DNA from: CAVTHW01 sp963734625 | GTDB lineage: Bacteria; Acidobacteriota; Terriglobia; Bryobacterales; Bryobacteraceae | Length of the DNA: 64,000 bases | Direction of reading: 5' to 3' | Assembly: GCA_963734625.1 (NCBI GenBank) | Contig: CAVTHW010000002.1 | Location: 62,001 to 126,000, forward strand | Part shown: piece after piece, positions 22,589-31,130 of the stretch | Numbering within the stretch: position 1 is the stretch's first letter | Layout: every line of letters starts with the position of its first letter | The notes under the pieces: model-generated | The model's input: the letters and a program-made list of their open reading frames with translations, nothing else | Told to the model about the DNA's origin: nothing | The model's database searches: none | Translations under genes and position numbers: made by a program

Positions 22589-24601
22589 CTAGAGCCGAAG
22601 CTCAAAGCCTAGGCCGCGCATGCCGTCGATGATGCGGGCGCGAATCGCGCCGACTTCCTCGGACGAGAGCGTCCGATCCGATGCGGCCACGGTCAGGCGG
22701 AAACTGACACTCTTCGTTCCTTCAGGCAACGGCGCGCCGGTGTATACGCGCTGGAATTCGATCGAGACCAGGTCGCCGGCGGCGAAACGCACGATGTCCT
22801 TCTGCAAGTCGCCGATCAGAGTGCGCGGTCCGGTGAGCACCGAAAGGTCGAAGTCGCTGGATGGGAAGCGGCGGATTGGCACGAAGCGCTGCTCCTCGCC
22901 GTGGGCCAGTTTCTGCATCAGAGCCAGATTGAGGTCCAGCACCGCGGCGCGGCCACCAGAGGAAAGCGAGGGGTGCAGCTCAAACAGCCGTCCCATGACC
23001 TCGCCGCGCCAGCGGACCTCGGCAGCGCGGACGGGATGCTCGTAAGGGCGCGCCTCGACCGGAGCCAATTCGCATCCGGGCATGAGGTGACCGGCCGCGC
23101 GCTTCAACTCCATCAAGCCGCTCTCGCCGCCATCGCGCGCGAAAACCGCCGCGGCCAGGTGCGGGATTTCGTCGGGCAGCCCTTCGCTCCGTTTGTGGAT
23201 CTCGCGGCCGATTTCGAACAGACTGAAACGGTCGAAGTGCTTGCTGTTCTCCTCGATGTTACTCCTGATCCCAGCCAGTAGGCTGGTCCGCAGCAAACCC
23301 TGGTCGGCTGAGATCGGATTGGCGACGGCGATATGGTCGGCGGGATCGAAGCCCAGTGCCCGCACCTGCTGCTCGTTCACGAAGGAATAGTTGTAAACCT
23401 CGGTGAAACCGAGATCGACCATAGCGGAACGGACGCTCCGGTGGAACAGGCGCTCCTCGTTGCGCGGCGGCGGAACCGTGGGCACCGAGGGAGGCTGGAT
23501 GGGGATCGAGCCGTAGCCGATCATGCGGCCCACTTCCTCGACCAGGTCATCCTTGATGGAAATGTCGCGGGTGGCGCGCCAGCTCGGCACCGAAACCGAG
23601 AGCAGGCGCGGCGCCTCTTCCCGCACTCCGAATTGCAGGCTGCGGAGAATCCGCGTGACCTCCTCGGTTTCGACGGAGCGGCCGAGCTTTCGGATGAGCC
23701 AGTCCATTGGAAGCTGGATGGGGGCCGGCTCCGTCAGTTCGCGCAGGGCGTCGGCCACGCCGCCCACCAGGCGGATGCCGGGCGAGACTTCCTCGAAGAG
23801 TTCAAGGGCGCGCGCCAGGCCGCGCAGGGTGTTTACCGGGTCCTGGGCCTTCTCGAAGCGCATGGAGGCATCGGTGCGCAGCTTCTGGCGCGCCGTAGTC
23901 TTGCGGATGGCGGAGGCCTGGAAGTTGGCGCTCTCGAGGACAATCCGGCGCGTGTCCTCGCTGATGCAGGTGTCGAGGCCGCCGATGACGCCGGCGATGG
24001 CGATGGGTCCGCGCCGATCGGTGATGACGATATCGCGCGGGTCGAGCGTGTACTTCTCCTCGTTCAAGGCGACGATGCGCTCTCCGGCGCGGGCCGCGCG
24101 CACGACGATAGCGGGGCCTTGCAGCAGGTCCCAGTCGAAGGCGTGCAGCGGCTGGGCCAGCTCCGCCATGACGTAGTTAGTAACATCGACGATGTTACTG
24201 ATCGGATTCAGCCCGATCGCCGCGAGCCGTTCCTGGAGCCACACCGGAGACGGCTGCACGGTGACGTTCTCGAAGGCCAGCGCGCTGTACCGCGGGCAAA
24301 GATTGAAGTCATCGACCACCACCTCGATGGGGGGCGCGCCCATCGGGAGCAGTTCCATCCGCGCCGGGTCGCGGAGGCGGCCGCCGGTGATGGCCGCGAC
24401 CTCGCGGGCCAGGCCGTGGTGCCCCCACAGATCGGGGCGATGGGTGATGGACTTGTTGTCGATCTCGATGACGCTGTCGTCGCCGGCGCTCTCGACGGCC
24501 TCGCACTCGGCCGTCTTCATGGTGATGAGCTGGCCGAGTTCCTGGGGCGAAACCGCGACGCCCTCGACGAGTTCAGATAGCCAGTTGAAAGAGAACTTCA
24601 C
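22589..24601 (-). CDS. pheT: Phenylalanine-tRNA ligase beta subunit lacking the OB domain
   Basis: 670 residues. Visible parts: a short N-terminal B1 piece, then directly IEIDNKSITHRPDLWGHHGLARE, the B3/B4 editing region, B5 (PMDWLIRKLGRSVETEEV), the core catalytic-like domain and a C-terminal ferredoxin-fold anticodon-binding domain (RFPSSDFDLSVLTG to the end). The usual B2 tRNA-binding OB domain (about residues 40-150 in 800-residue enzymes) is missing, which explains the short length; the junction is clean and no frameshift is seen. It pairs with PheS to charge tRNA-Phe. It starts 13 bases after pheS. Confidence 0.93.
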   Translation of the reverse strand: MKFSFNWLSELVEGVAVSPQELGQLITMKTAECEAVESAGDDSVIEIDNKSITHRPDLWGHHGLAREVAAITGGRLRDPARMELLPMGAPPIEVVVDDFNLCPRYSALAFENVTVQPSPVWLQERLAAIGLNPISNIVDVTNYVMAELAQPLHAFDWDLLQGPAIVVRAARAGERIVALNEEKYTLDPRDIVITDRRGPIAIAGVIGGLDTCISEDTRRIVLESANFQASAIRKTTARQKLRTDASMRFEKAQDPVNTLRGLARALELFEEVSPGIRLVGGVADALRELTEPAPIQLPMDWLIRKLGRSVETEEVTRILRSLQFGVREEAPRLLSVSVPSWRATRDISIKDDLVEEVGRMIGYGSIPIQPPSVPTVPPPRNEERLFHRSVRSAMVDLGFTEVYNYSFVNEQQVRALGFDPADHIAVANPISADQGLLRTSLLAGIRSNIEENSKHFDRFSLFEIGREIHKRSEGLPDEIPHLAAAVFARDGGESGLMELKRAAGHLMPGCELAPVEARPYEHPVRAAEVRWRGEVMGRLFELHPSLSSGGRAAVLDLNLALMQKLAHGEEQRFVPIRRFPSSDFDLSVLTGPRTLIGDLQKDIVRFAAGDLVSIEFQRVYTGAPLPEGTKSVSFRLTVAASDRTLSSEEVGAIRARIIDGMRGLGFELRL

Positions 24602-24614
24602 GCCGTTCGCACCT

Positions 24615-25637
24615 CTAGAATTGGTTCAAGAACCTCAGGTCGCCGCCCTGCAAGTGGCGGATGTCGTCGATGGCGTAGCGCATCATTACCAGGCGCGTCA
24701 GCCCCAGGCCGAAAGCGAAGCCGTTCCACTCATCGGGATCGATGCCGCTCATGCGGAGCACGTTGGGATTGACCAGGCCGCAGGGGAGCAGTTCGACCCA
24801 GCCGCTCTGCTTGCAGACCGGGCAGCCGGAGCCGCCGCAGATCAGGCAGTGAATGTCGAGTTCGAAGCCGGGCTCGACGAACGGAAAATAGCCCGGCCGC
24901 AGCCGCACCGTCACTTCACGCTTGAAGACCTCGCCGAGCAGGGTCTTCATGAAGTAGACCAGGTGCGCCACGGAAATTTCGCGGTCGATCATCATGCCTT
25001 CGAGCTGATAGAAGGTGTGCTCGTGCGAGGCGTCCACTTCCTCGTTGCGGAACACGCGGCCCGGCGCGATCATGCGCAGCGGCGGACCGAAGCGCTCCAT
25101 GCCGCGCACCTGCACGGGCGAGGTGTGGGTGCGGAGCAGGTTGCCGCCGGCCAGCCAGAAAGTATCCTGCATGTCGCGGGCGGGATGATCGGAGGGGATG
25201 TTGAGCGCGTCGAAGTTGTGGTATTCGGTTTCGACCTCGGGGCCGTCGAGGACGGCGAAGCCGAGCGAGGTGAAGACGTCCTCGATCTCCGCCTGAATGC
25301 GGCTGATGGGGTGCAGGTGGCCGCGGGCGGGCGCGGGCGCGGGCAGGGTGAGGTCGAGCCACTCGGCCTGGAGGCGCGCGTTGCGGGCCTCGTCGTCGAA
25401 GCGCGCCTTGCGGACTTCGAGCGCCTCTTCGAGCCCCTGCTTGACGGCGTTGAGCAGACGGCCGACGCGGGCGCGCTCTTCGGGCGCGAGCTTGCCCATG
25501 CCCTTGCTGATTTCGGCGAGGGCGCCCTTGCGGCCCAGAACGTCGATGCGCACCTGTTCGAGGGTCTCGGCGGTGGCAGCGGACTGGACCCGCTCGCGCG
25601 TGCGCGCATCCAGTTCCGTAAGCGTGCGTTCAAGCAT
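24615..25637 (-). CDS. pheS: Phenylalanine-tRNA ligase alpha subunit
   Basis: 340-residue catalytic subunit. An N-terminal coiled coil (residues 1-85) is followed by the class II core with motif 2 (GRVFRNEEVDASHEHTFYQLEG) and motif 3 near the C-terminus (GFAFGLGLTRLVMMRY). A four-cysteine knuckle (HCLICGGSGCPVCKQSGW, about residues 264-281) is inserted before motif 3; such a knuckle occurs in some bacterial PheS and may bind zinc. It forms an operon with pheT. Confidence 0.95.
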   Translation of the reverse strand: MLERTLTELDARTRERVQSAATAETLEQVRIDVLGRKGALAEISKGMGKLAPEERARVGRLLNAVKQGLEEALEVRKARFDDEARNARLQAEWLDLTLPAPAPARGHLHPISRIQAEIEDVFTSLGFAVLDGPEVETEYHNFDALNIPSDHPARDMQDTFWLAGGNLLRTHTSPVQVRGMERFGPPLRMIAPGRVFRNEEVDASHEHTFYQLEGMMIDREISVAHLVYFMKTLLGEVFKREVTVRLRPGYFPFVEPGFELDIHCLICGGSGCPVCKQSGWVELLPCGLVNPNVLRMSGIDPDEWNGFAFGLGLTRLVMMRYAIDDIRHLQGGDLRFLNQF

Positions 25638-25966
25638 AAAAAGGAAAACACCTATTCTAGCGTCAAGGGCAGAGAGAGTGCCTGCCCGCCGACACTATTT
25701 TTACCGAACGAACCCAATGATCTCCCATAAAATCAGGCAGTTGACTTTTTTGGAACCAGGCAAACGAAGCGGATTTTCGCCACATCTTTCGATCATCTAA
25801 AGAGCCAAGCGGCGGCGCAACCGGGCGAGCTCCGCTCTACCAATCCCTTCCCTTAATAACACGGCTGGGGTGTGGGTCCGAGGCTGGTCCAGCCGTAGGG
25901 TGTTGGGAGGAAAGGAGATGGTGCGGGCGAAGAGGGCGTGACTCCCGCCGTCGCGTCGCATTGCTC
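25638..25966. other. Intergenic region between pheS and the helicase gene
   Basis: 329 bases without a convincing gene. A small inverted repeat GGGCAG/CTGCCC lies at 25667-25687, in the pheS leader. No T-box consensus or leader peptide was recognised. Nothing else is seen. Confidence 0.5.
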
Positions 25967-28300
25967 TCAAAGCAGTTCCGCCAGGATTAGTGCCGCAGCC
26001 TCTTTGCCGCGCTCTCCGACCTCGCCGGCTGGGCCCACGCAACTCGGGCAGCCCGCCTCGCAGGTGCAGGCGGCAATCATCTCGGAAGCGCCCTGGATCA
26101 GGCGCCGCGCCATCTTGTGCAGCGGGGCGCTCAACCCCACCCCGCCCGGATAGGCGTCGTAGAGGTACAGATTCGGCTCGAAGATCTTGAGGCCGCCCGA
26201 GATGTCCTCGGTTAAGACCACGCCCAGATCCCGCGGGTCGCACATGACCAGCAGCGAGGCGACCGCGCGCAGCGCGTGGCCGAGCCCTTTCAGCCCGCTC
26301 TGGATCTGGTCCGGAGACATTTCCTTGAACCGCGCCAGGAACTCCTTCGGGAAATGCAGCCAGAAGGCCGTGGTGTGCATCTCCTGTTCCGGCATGGAAA
26401 GGTTGCCTGCCCCCACGTTTTCCAGGGTGTAGAACTTGATCTTCTTGAAGCCCACGATCTGCCGGTTGACCCGCACGTCGCCGTGGATCGCGCTGGCGCC
26501 GGCGACGGGCGCCGAGTCGAACTCTTCCAGGACCTTCACCTGGGTATAGTCGATCGCGTCGGTGAAGTAGTCGCAGTCCACCTTGCGGACGAAGGCCTTG
26601 CGCGCCTCGTAATCGAAGCGCTCCACCTGATACTGGCGCGCCTCGTGCAAGTAGATCGCCTTCTCGTGCAACGTCGTCAGCGCGCTGGGGAAATCGACCT
26701 GAGCGATCACCGCCGGCTCCCCGGTAACGTCCACCACCACGAAGTTGTCGCTGGTCACTGCCCGCAGGCTGACGGCGTCGGCCGGGTAGGTGTCCGAGGT
26801 CCAGTGCCACGCCCCGGCCGAGTGGTGCAGGAATCCCGCTTCCTCCAGGAAATGGCATAGCTCCGGCGTCGAGTGCGCCCCGAACTTCTCGCCGTCCCGG
26901 ATGGGCAGCTCGAAGGCGGCGCACTTCAGGTGGTTGACCAGGATTTCCAGGTTATCGGGATTGATGTGGGCGTGTTCCGGGGATTGGCCGAAGAAGTACT
27001 CGGGGTGCTCGATGATGTACTGGTCGACCGGGGCGCTGGAGGCCACCAGCACGGCCAGCGAGGCGGTCCGGCGGCGGCCCGCGCGGCCCGCGCGTTGCCA
27101 GGTGGAAGCGATCGTCCCGGGGTAGCCCGCCATCACCACCACATCCAGCGTGCCGATGTCTACGCCGAGCTCGAGCGCGTTGGTCGACACCACCGCCCGG
27201 ATGCTCCCGTCGCGCAGCTTGCGCTCGATCTCCCGGCGCTCCCGCGGCAGGTACCCGCCCCGGTATCCGCGCACGGCCCCCGCACCGAGCGGTCCGCGCT
27301 CGAAGGCGTCCTTCAGGTAGGTAACCAATACCTCGGTCGCCAGCCGACTGTTGGCAAACACCAGCGTCTGCTGCTCCCGGCGGATGAACTCCAGAGCGAT
27401 CCGCCGGGTCTCATTCAGGTAGCTTCTGCGGATTCCCAACTGGCGGTTCACAACTGGCGGGTTGTAGAAGACGAAGTACTTCTCGCCGCTGGGAGCGCCG
27501 TTATGGTCAACCAGATCGAAGGGCAACCCGGTGAGCGTCTCGGCCAGCTCCCGGGGATTGGCGATGGTCGCCGTCGAACAAATGAACTGCGGCGATGAGC
27601 CGTAGAACTCGCAGACCCTCTTCAGCCGCCGCATTAGATTGGCAACGTGACTACCGTAGACACCGCGCGAATAGTGCAGCTCGTCGATCACGAAATAGCG
27701 CAGGTTCTCGAAAACCTTCGCCCAACGCGTGTGGTGCGGCAGAATGCCGCTGTGGAGCATGTCCGGGTTGGTCAGCACCACGTTGGCGCGCTCGCGAATC
27801 GCCTTGCGCGCATCTTGCGGAGTGTCGCCGTCGTAAGTGAACGCCCGAATGCCGGAGCCCGCGGCGTCCACCATCGCCTGGAACTCGTGGAGTTGGTCCT
27901 CTGCCAGCGCCTTGGTCGGGAACAGGTACATGGCCCGCGCTTCGGGGTCTTGCAGCAGGCGGTTGAGAACCGGCAGGTTGTAGCAGAGCGTCTTGCCGCT
28001 CGCCGTGGGCGTTACCACCACCACGTTCTTGCCCGCATCGATCAGCCGGACTGACTCGGCCTGGTGGGTGTAGAGTTGCTCGATCCCCCGCCGCCGCAGC
28101 ACGTCGCTTAATGCCGGAGAGAGGCTCTCCGGTAAAGGAGCAAATTCCCCGGCCTTAGCCGGCTCGCGCCGTACCGACCGGATGGGCGACTCGGGCTCCG
28201 CCATCCAGTGCTCGAAGCGCGTCACCTCCGCCTCCAGGCTGGTGCGCCGCGCCAGAGAGGTCTCCGCGTCGAACTCCGGGAAGCCCAAGCTGAGATTCAT
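25967..28300 (-). CDS. DEAD/DEAH-box helicase with C-terminal cysteine domain (MrfA/YprA-like)
   Basis: 777-residue superfamily 2 helicase. Q-motif-like start (LYTHQAESVRLID), motif I PTASGKTLCYN, motif II DELH, motif III in FICSTATI, motif V/VI ELGVDIGTLD and QRAGRAGRR. The C-terminal DUF1998-like region ends with a cysteine cluster (CTCEAGCPSC), the zinc-binding feature of MrfA/Hrq1-type helicases. MrfA acts in a nucleotide-excision pathway for crosslinked DNA; the same job here is inferred. It lies 24 bases downstream of the PilZ gene on the same strand. Confidence 0.9.
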   Translation of the reverse strand: MNLSLGFPEFDAETSLARRTSLEAEVTRFEHWMAEPESPIRSVRREPAKAGEFAPLPESLSPALSDVLRRRGIEQLYTHQAESVRLIDAGKNVVVVTPTASGKTLCYNLPVLNRLLQDPEARAMYLFPTKALAEDQLHEFQAMVDAAGSGIRAFTYDGDTPQDARKAIRERANVVLTNPDMLHSGILPHHTRWAKVFENLRYFVIDELHYSRGVYGSHVANLMRRLKRVCEFYGSSPQFICSTATIANPRELAETLTGLPFDLVDHNGAPSGEKYFVFYNPPVVNRQLGIRRSYLNETRRIALEFIRREQQTLVFANSRLATEVLVTYLKDAFERGPLGAGAVRGYRGGYLPRERREIERKLRDGSIRAVVSTNALELGVDIGTLDVVVMAGYPGTIASTWQRAGRAGRRRTASLAVLVASSAPVDQYIIEHPEYFFGQSPEHAHINPDNLEILVNHLKCAAFELPIRDGEKFGAHSTPELCHFLEEAGFLHHSAGAWHWTSDTYPADAVSLRAVTSDNFVVVDVTGEPAVIAQVDFPSALTTLHEKAIYLHEARQYQVERFDYEARKAFVRKVDCDYFTDAIDYTQVKVLEEFDSAPVAGASAIHGDVRVNRQIVGFKKIKFYTLENVGAGNLSMPEQEMHTTAFWLHFPKEFLARFKEMSPDQIQSGLKGLGHALRAVASLLVMCDPRDLGVVLTEDISGGLKIFEPNLYLYDAYPGGVGLSAPLHKMARRLIQGASEMIAACTCEAGCPSCVGPAGEVGERGKEAAALILAELL

Positions 28301-28324
28301 GTCGTCGTTTTCGCCTTTTCTTTG

Positions 28325-28711
28325 CTAGGGTACACCAGCTTGCCGGCAGGAATCAACGAACAACTGTGGGAGGGTAGTCAGCAGCCTTAGCGCAAGAAAC
28401 TCGTAACGCTCCAGCGTAGCGGCCACCAGAAAAGGAGCTTTTCCGCCCGGCTCGGAAGCGCCGCTTTCCAGGCGCACAACCTTGCCCAGGCAGCGCAGGT
28501 TAACGCCTCCGCCATTTCCCGGGGGTGTCGGAAAGGTGATGATGTACTCGAGCGGCTCACCCACCTCCATCTCGACGGTGGCGGAGAACAGGACGCCGCC
28601 GGCGCTCATGTTCTTCGTTTCGCCGACGCTTGAAATGGGATGGGCAGACTTCCGCACCACTTCCAAGGGAAGCCGCAGGTCGAAGCGCTTAGCTATTCTG
28701 TGCTCAATCAC
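28325..28711 (-). CDS. PilZ-domain protein
   Basis: 128 residues. The two PilZ signatures for cyclic-di-GMP binding are present: an arginine-rich N-terminus (EHRIAKRFDLRLPLEV) and NMSAGGVLF, a variant of (D/N)xSxxG. It would bind c-di-GMP and pass the signal to an unknown partner. Soluble, with no other domain. It precedes the helicase gene closely. Confidence 0.85.
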   Translation of the reverse strand: MIEHRIAKRFDLRLPLEVVRKSAHPISSVGETKNMSAGGVLFSATVEMEVGEPLEYIITFPTPPGNGGGVNLRCLGKVVRLESGASEPGGKAPFLVAATLERYEFLALRLLTTLPQLFVDSCRQAGVP

Positions 28712-28848
28712 CTGTTACTCTATTTCTAGTTCTATTCATGCGATGCGTCAAGCCATCTTTCGGTCAATTCTTGTGGACCCATAGTACTCTTTGCCCTGTG
28801 GTCCTGGGGCTGCGGGAGGGTGATGGTAGAATTTAGGACTGCTTTCCA

Positions 28849-29037
28849 GTGCGTAAAATCGTCAGAATCGCAGCCGGGATGGGCCTTGTCCTGCTCGGAA
28901 TCATCGGGCTCATCCTGCCCATCATGCCGGGGTGGGTGTTCCTTATTCCGGGCCTGGTGATCCTAGCCGACTATTTCCCGGCCGTCCACAGGCTGGTGCT
29001 CTGGGCGAAGAGCAAGGCCGGCCTGGAACGGAAGTAG
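28849..29037 (+). CDS. Small PGPGW-type membrane protein
   Basis: 62 residues from a GTG start. Two hydrophobic stretches are separated by the proline/glycine turn LPIMPGWVFLIPGLVILA, characteristic of the PGPGW family of small membrane proteins. The C-terminus is basic (AKSKAGLERK) and cytosolic. Function unknown. It stands alone between PilZ and a decayed gene. Confidence 0.8.
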   Translation: MRKIVRIAAGMGLVLLGIIGLILPIMPGWVFLIPGLVILADYFPAVHRLVLWAKSKAGLERK

Positions 29038-29041
29038 CGGC

Positions 29042-29131
29042 CTAAAACGTCCACTTCAGCGCGAGGCCGGACAGAATCTCGAGGTTGGGGTGGTTGCCGG
29101 CATTGAACGCCTCGATGCGCAACCGCAGGCT
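29042..29131 (-). pseudogene. C-terminal remnant of a TonB-dependent, Oar-like outer-membrane protein
   Basis: Thirty codons read as an outer-membrane beta-barrel end: RIEAFNAGNHPN resembles the common 'EaFNl.NHPN' strand of Oar/carboxypeptidase-regulatory TonB receptors. The frame finishes KWTF-stop with a terminal aromatic. An in-frame TAG lies directly upstream and no barrel sequence precedes it, so only the tail survives. Confidence 0.5.
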
Positions 29132-29177
29132 CTAGGCCCCCGCGCCGGGTCAAGCCCGAAGTGCTATAACGAAATCG

Positions 29178-30092
29178 GTGAGTCTCAGCCGCCGTACTTT
29201 CCTGGGGAGTTCCATCGGCACGGCGTTGCCCGCCGTGGTCCCCAAGTCCCGTGTCGTCGTCGCTCGCGACCCGAAAGCGCGCGCCCTCGACCTACTCGAC
29301 CGCGCCATGCAATCTTTTTTCGACCGGAATTCTCCGGCCGAGGCCTGGCGGCAACTCATACGCCCGGGCGAAAGGGTAGGGCTGAAAGTGAATTGCCTGG
29401 CGGGAAAAGGAGGCTCCACCAGTCTCGCCCTGGTCGAAGCTGTCTGCGAGCGGCTCCAGCAGGCGGGGGTCAAGCCGGGGAACATCGTCATATGGGACCG
29501 GCTGAATGAAGATCTGGACCGCGCCGGCTTCCGCCTCAGCACCGCCTCCGGCAAGATCCGCTGCCTGGGCAACGACGTGCTCGGCTACGAAAGCGATCTG
29601 TCCGTTTTCGGCAGCGTTGGCAGCCTGGTCGCCAAGACCCTCACCCAGCAGTGCGACACCGTAATCAACCTGCCCGTGCTGAAGGACCACGGCATCGTGG
29701 GCGTCACCATGGCGCTCAAGAACATGTTCGGCGCCATCCACAATCCGAATAAGTACCATCCCCACGCGGGCGACCCCTACGTGGCCGACGTCAACGCGCT
29801 TCCGGAAATCCGCCGGAAGATCCGCCTCACGATTTGCGACGGGACTACAGCGCAGTACGAAGGCGGGCCCACTTACATGCCCCAGTGGAACTGGCCCTTC
29901 GGCGGACTGCTCGTGGCGCAGGATCCGGTGGCCATGGACACCGTCGGCTGGCGAATTATCGAGCAGAAGCGCGCCGAAAAGGGCATGAAGCCGCTCAAGG
30001 AAATGCAGCGCGAGCCCGCCTATATTGCCACCGCTGCCCGCCGCGGGCTGGGCGTGAACGATCCGGCGCGCATCGAGCGCCTGGAGGTTTGA
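29178..30092 (+). CDS. DUF362 protein with twin-arginine signal
   Basis: 304 residues from GTG. A TAT-like signal (SRRTFLGSS then a hydrophobic stretch) predicts export in folded form. The body is DUF362: GLKVNCLAGKGGSTS, DTVINLPVLKDHGIVGVTMALKNMFG and DPVAMDTVG are family landmarks. No ferredoxin cluster motif is present, unlike some relatives. Function unknown. It precedes the AmrS gene by two bases, so the two are translated together. Confidence 0.87.
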   Translation: MSLSRRTFLGSSIGTALPAVVPKSRVVVARDPKARALDLLDRAMQSFFDRNSPAEAWRQLIRPGERVGLKVNCLAGKGGSTSLALVEAVCERLQQAGVKPGNIVIWDRLNEDLDRAGFRLSTASGKIRCLGNDVLGYESDLSVFGSVGSLVAKTLTQQCDTVINLPVLKDHGIVGVTMALKNMFGAIHNPNKYHPHAGDPYVADVNALPEIRRKIRLTICDGTTAQYEGGPTYMPQWNWPFGGLLVAQDPVAMDTVGWRIIEQKRAEKGMKPLKEMQREPAYIATAARRGLGVNDPARIERLEV

Positions 30093-30094
30093 GC

Positions 30095-31126
30095 ATGGCT
30101 TCCGGCGACTCTCAATTCATTGCCGAGGCCAAGTATTACCAGAAACTGCCCAACCGTAAGATCAAGTGCGTGCTGTGCCCGCGCGAGTGCGTTATCGACG
30201 ACCACGAACGCGGTTACTGCGGCGTGCGCGAAAACCGCGGCGGCACTTACTACACGCTGGTTCACTCGCGTGTCTGCACGGCTCACATCGATCCGGTCGA
30301 GAAGAAGCCGTTCTTTCACTTCCTCCCCGGATCGCTGGCTTTCTCCATAGCCACCGCGGGCTGTAACGTGAATTGCAAGATGTGCCAGAACTGGGAGATC
30401 TCGCAGTCCCGTCCCGAGCAGGTTCAGAATACATACATGCCGCCCAAGCAGGTGGCTGCTCTCGCCGTCCAGAATAAGTGTCGCACCATCGCCTACACTT
30501 ACAGCGAGCCGACCATCTTTTTCGAGTACATGCTCGATACCGCTGACGCCGGGCGCGCGGCGGGCGTCAAGAGCGCGGTGGTCTCGGGAGGCTTCATCCA
30601 AGCCGACCCGCTGAAGGAGTTGTGCCGCCACGTAGACGCGGTCAAGATCGACTTGAAGGCATTCTCCCAGAGGTTCTATACGGATGTAGTGAACGGAGAG
30701 ATGAAACCCGTGCTGGAAGCGCTGGTAACGTTGCGCAAACTCGGCATGTGGGTCGAGATCGTCTATCTCGTGGTTCCGACGCTCAACGACGGCGAACCGG
30801 AGTTTCGGGCGTTGGCCAAGTGGGTGAAGTCGGTCCTGGGGCCGGACGTGCCCCTGCACTTTTCGCGCTTCCAGCCCCAGTACCTGCTGAAGAACCTGCC
30901 GCCGACACCGCTGCCAACCCTGGAGCGGGCCAAGGCGATCGCCGACGCCGAAGGATTGCGCTACGTCTACCTGGGCAACGTGCCCGGCCACCCGGCCGAG
31001 AAGACGTATTGTCCTAAATGCCGCCGCGTGGTGGTGGACCGCGCGGGCTACGTCATCAACGCCACAAATCTTCTCAACGGTAAGTGCCGGTATTGTCAGC
31101 AGCCCATCCCGGGCCTGTGGGGGTGA
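30095..31126 (+). CDS. amrS: AmmeMemoRadiSam radical SAM protein AmrS
   Basis: 343 residues. The radical SAM cluster motif is GCNVNCKMCQNW (CxxxCxxC), near residue 90. Extra cysteine pairs lie at the N-terminus (CVLCPRECVIDDHERGYCG) and C-terminus (CPKC... CRYCQQP), resembling pyruvate-formate-lyase-activating-like enzymes. It is the radical-SAM part of the AmmeMemoRadiSam system, whose substrate is unknown. The next gene encodes the Memo and AMMECR1 partners, so the assignment rests on sequence and context. Cytosolic; no signal peptide. Confidence 0.92.
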   Translation: MASGDSQFIAEAKYYQKLPNRKIKCVLCPRECVIDDHERGYCGVRENRGGTYYTLVHSRVCTAHIDPVEKKPFFHFLPGSLAFSIATAGCNVNCKMCQNWEISQSRPEQVQNTYMPPKQVAALAVQNKCRTIAYTYSEPTIFFEYMLDTADAGRAAGVKSAVVSGGFIQADPLKELCRHVDAVKIDLKAFSQRFYTDVVNGEMKPVLEALVTLRKLGMWVEIVYLVVPTLNDGEPEFRALAKWVKSVLGPDVPLHFSRFQPQYLLKNLPPTPLPTLERAKAIADAEGLRYVYLGNVPGHPAEKTYCPKCRRVVVDRAGYVINATNLLNGKCRYCQQPIPGLWG

Positions 31127-31130
31127 AACG

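Noticed and set aside
25667..25687. GGGCAG/CTGCCC inverted repeat in the pheS leader as an attenuator or T-box
   Set aside because: Too short, and no T-box consensus, leader peptide or terminator T-run.
23333..25730. Two long plus-strand open frames opposite pheT and pheS (over 400 codons each)
   Set aside because: They are antisense shadows of two well-identified genes in GC-rich DNA and show no family motif.
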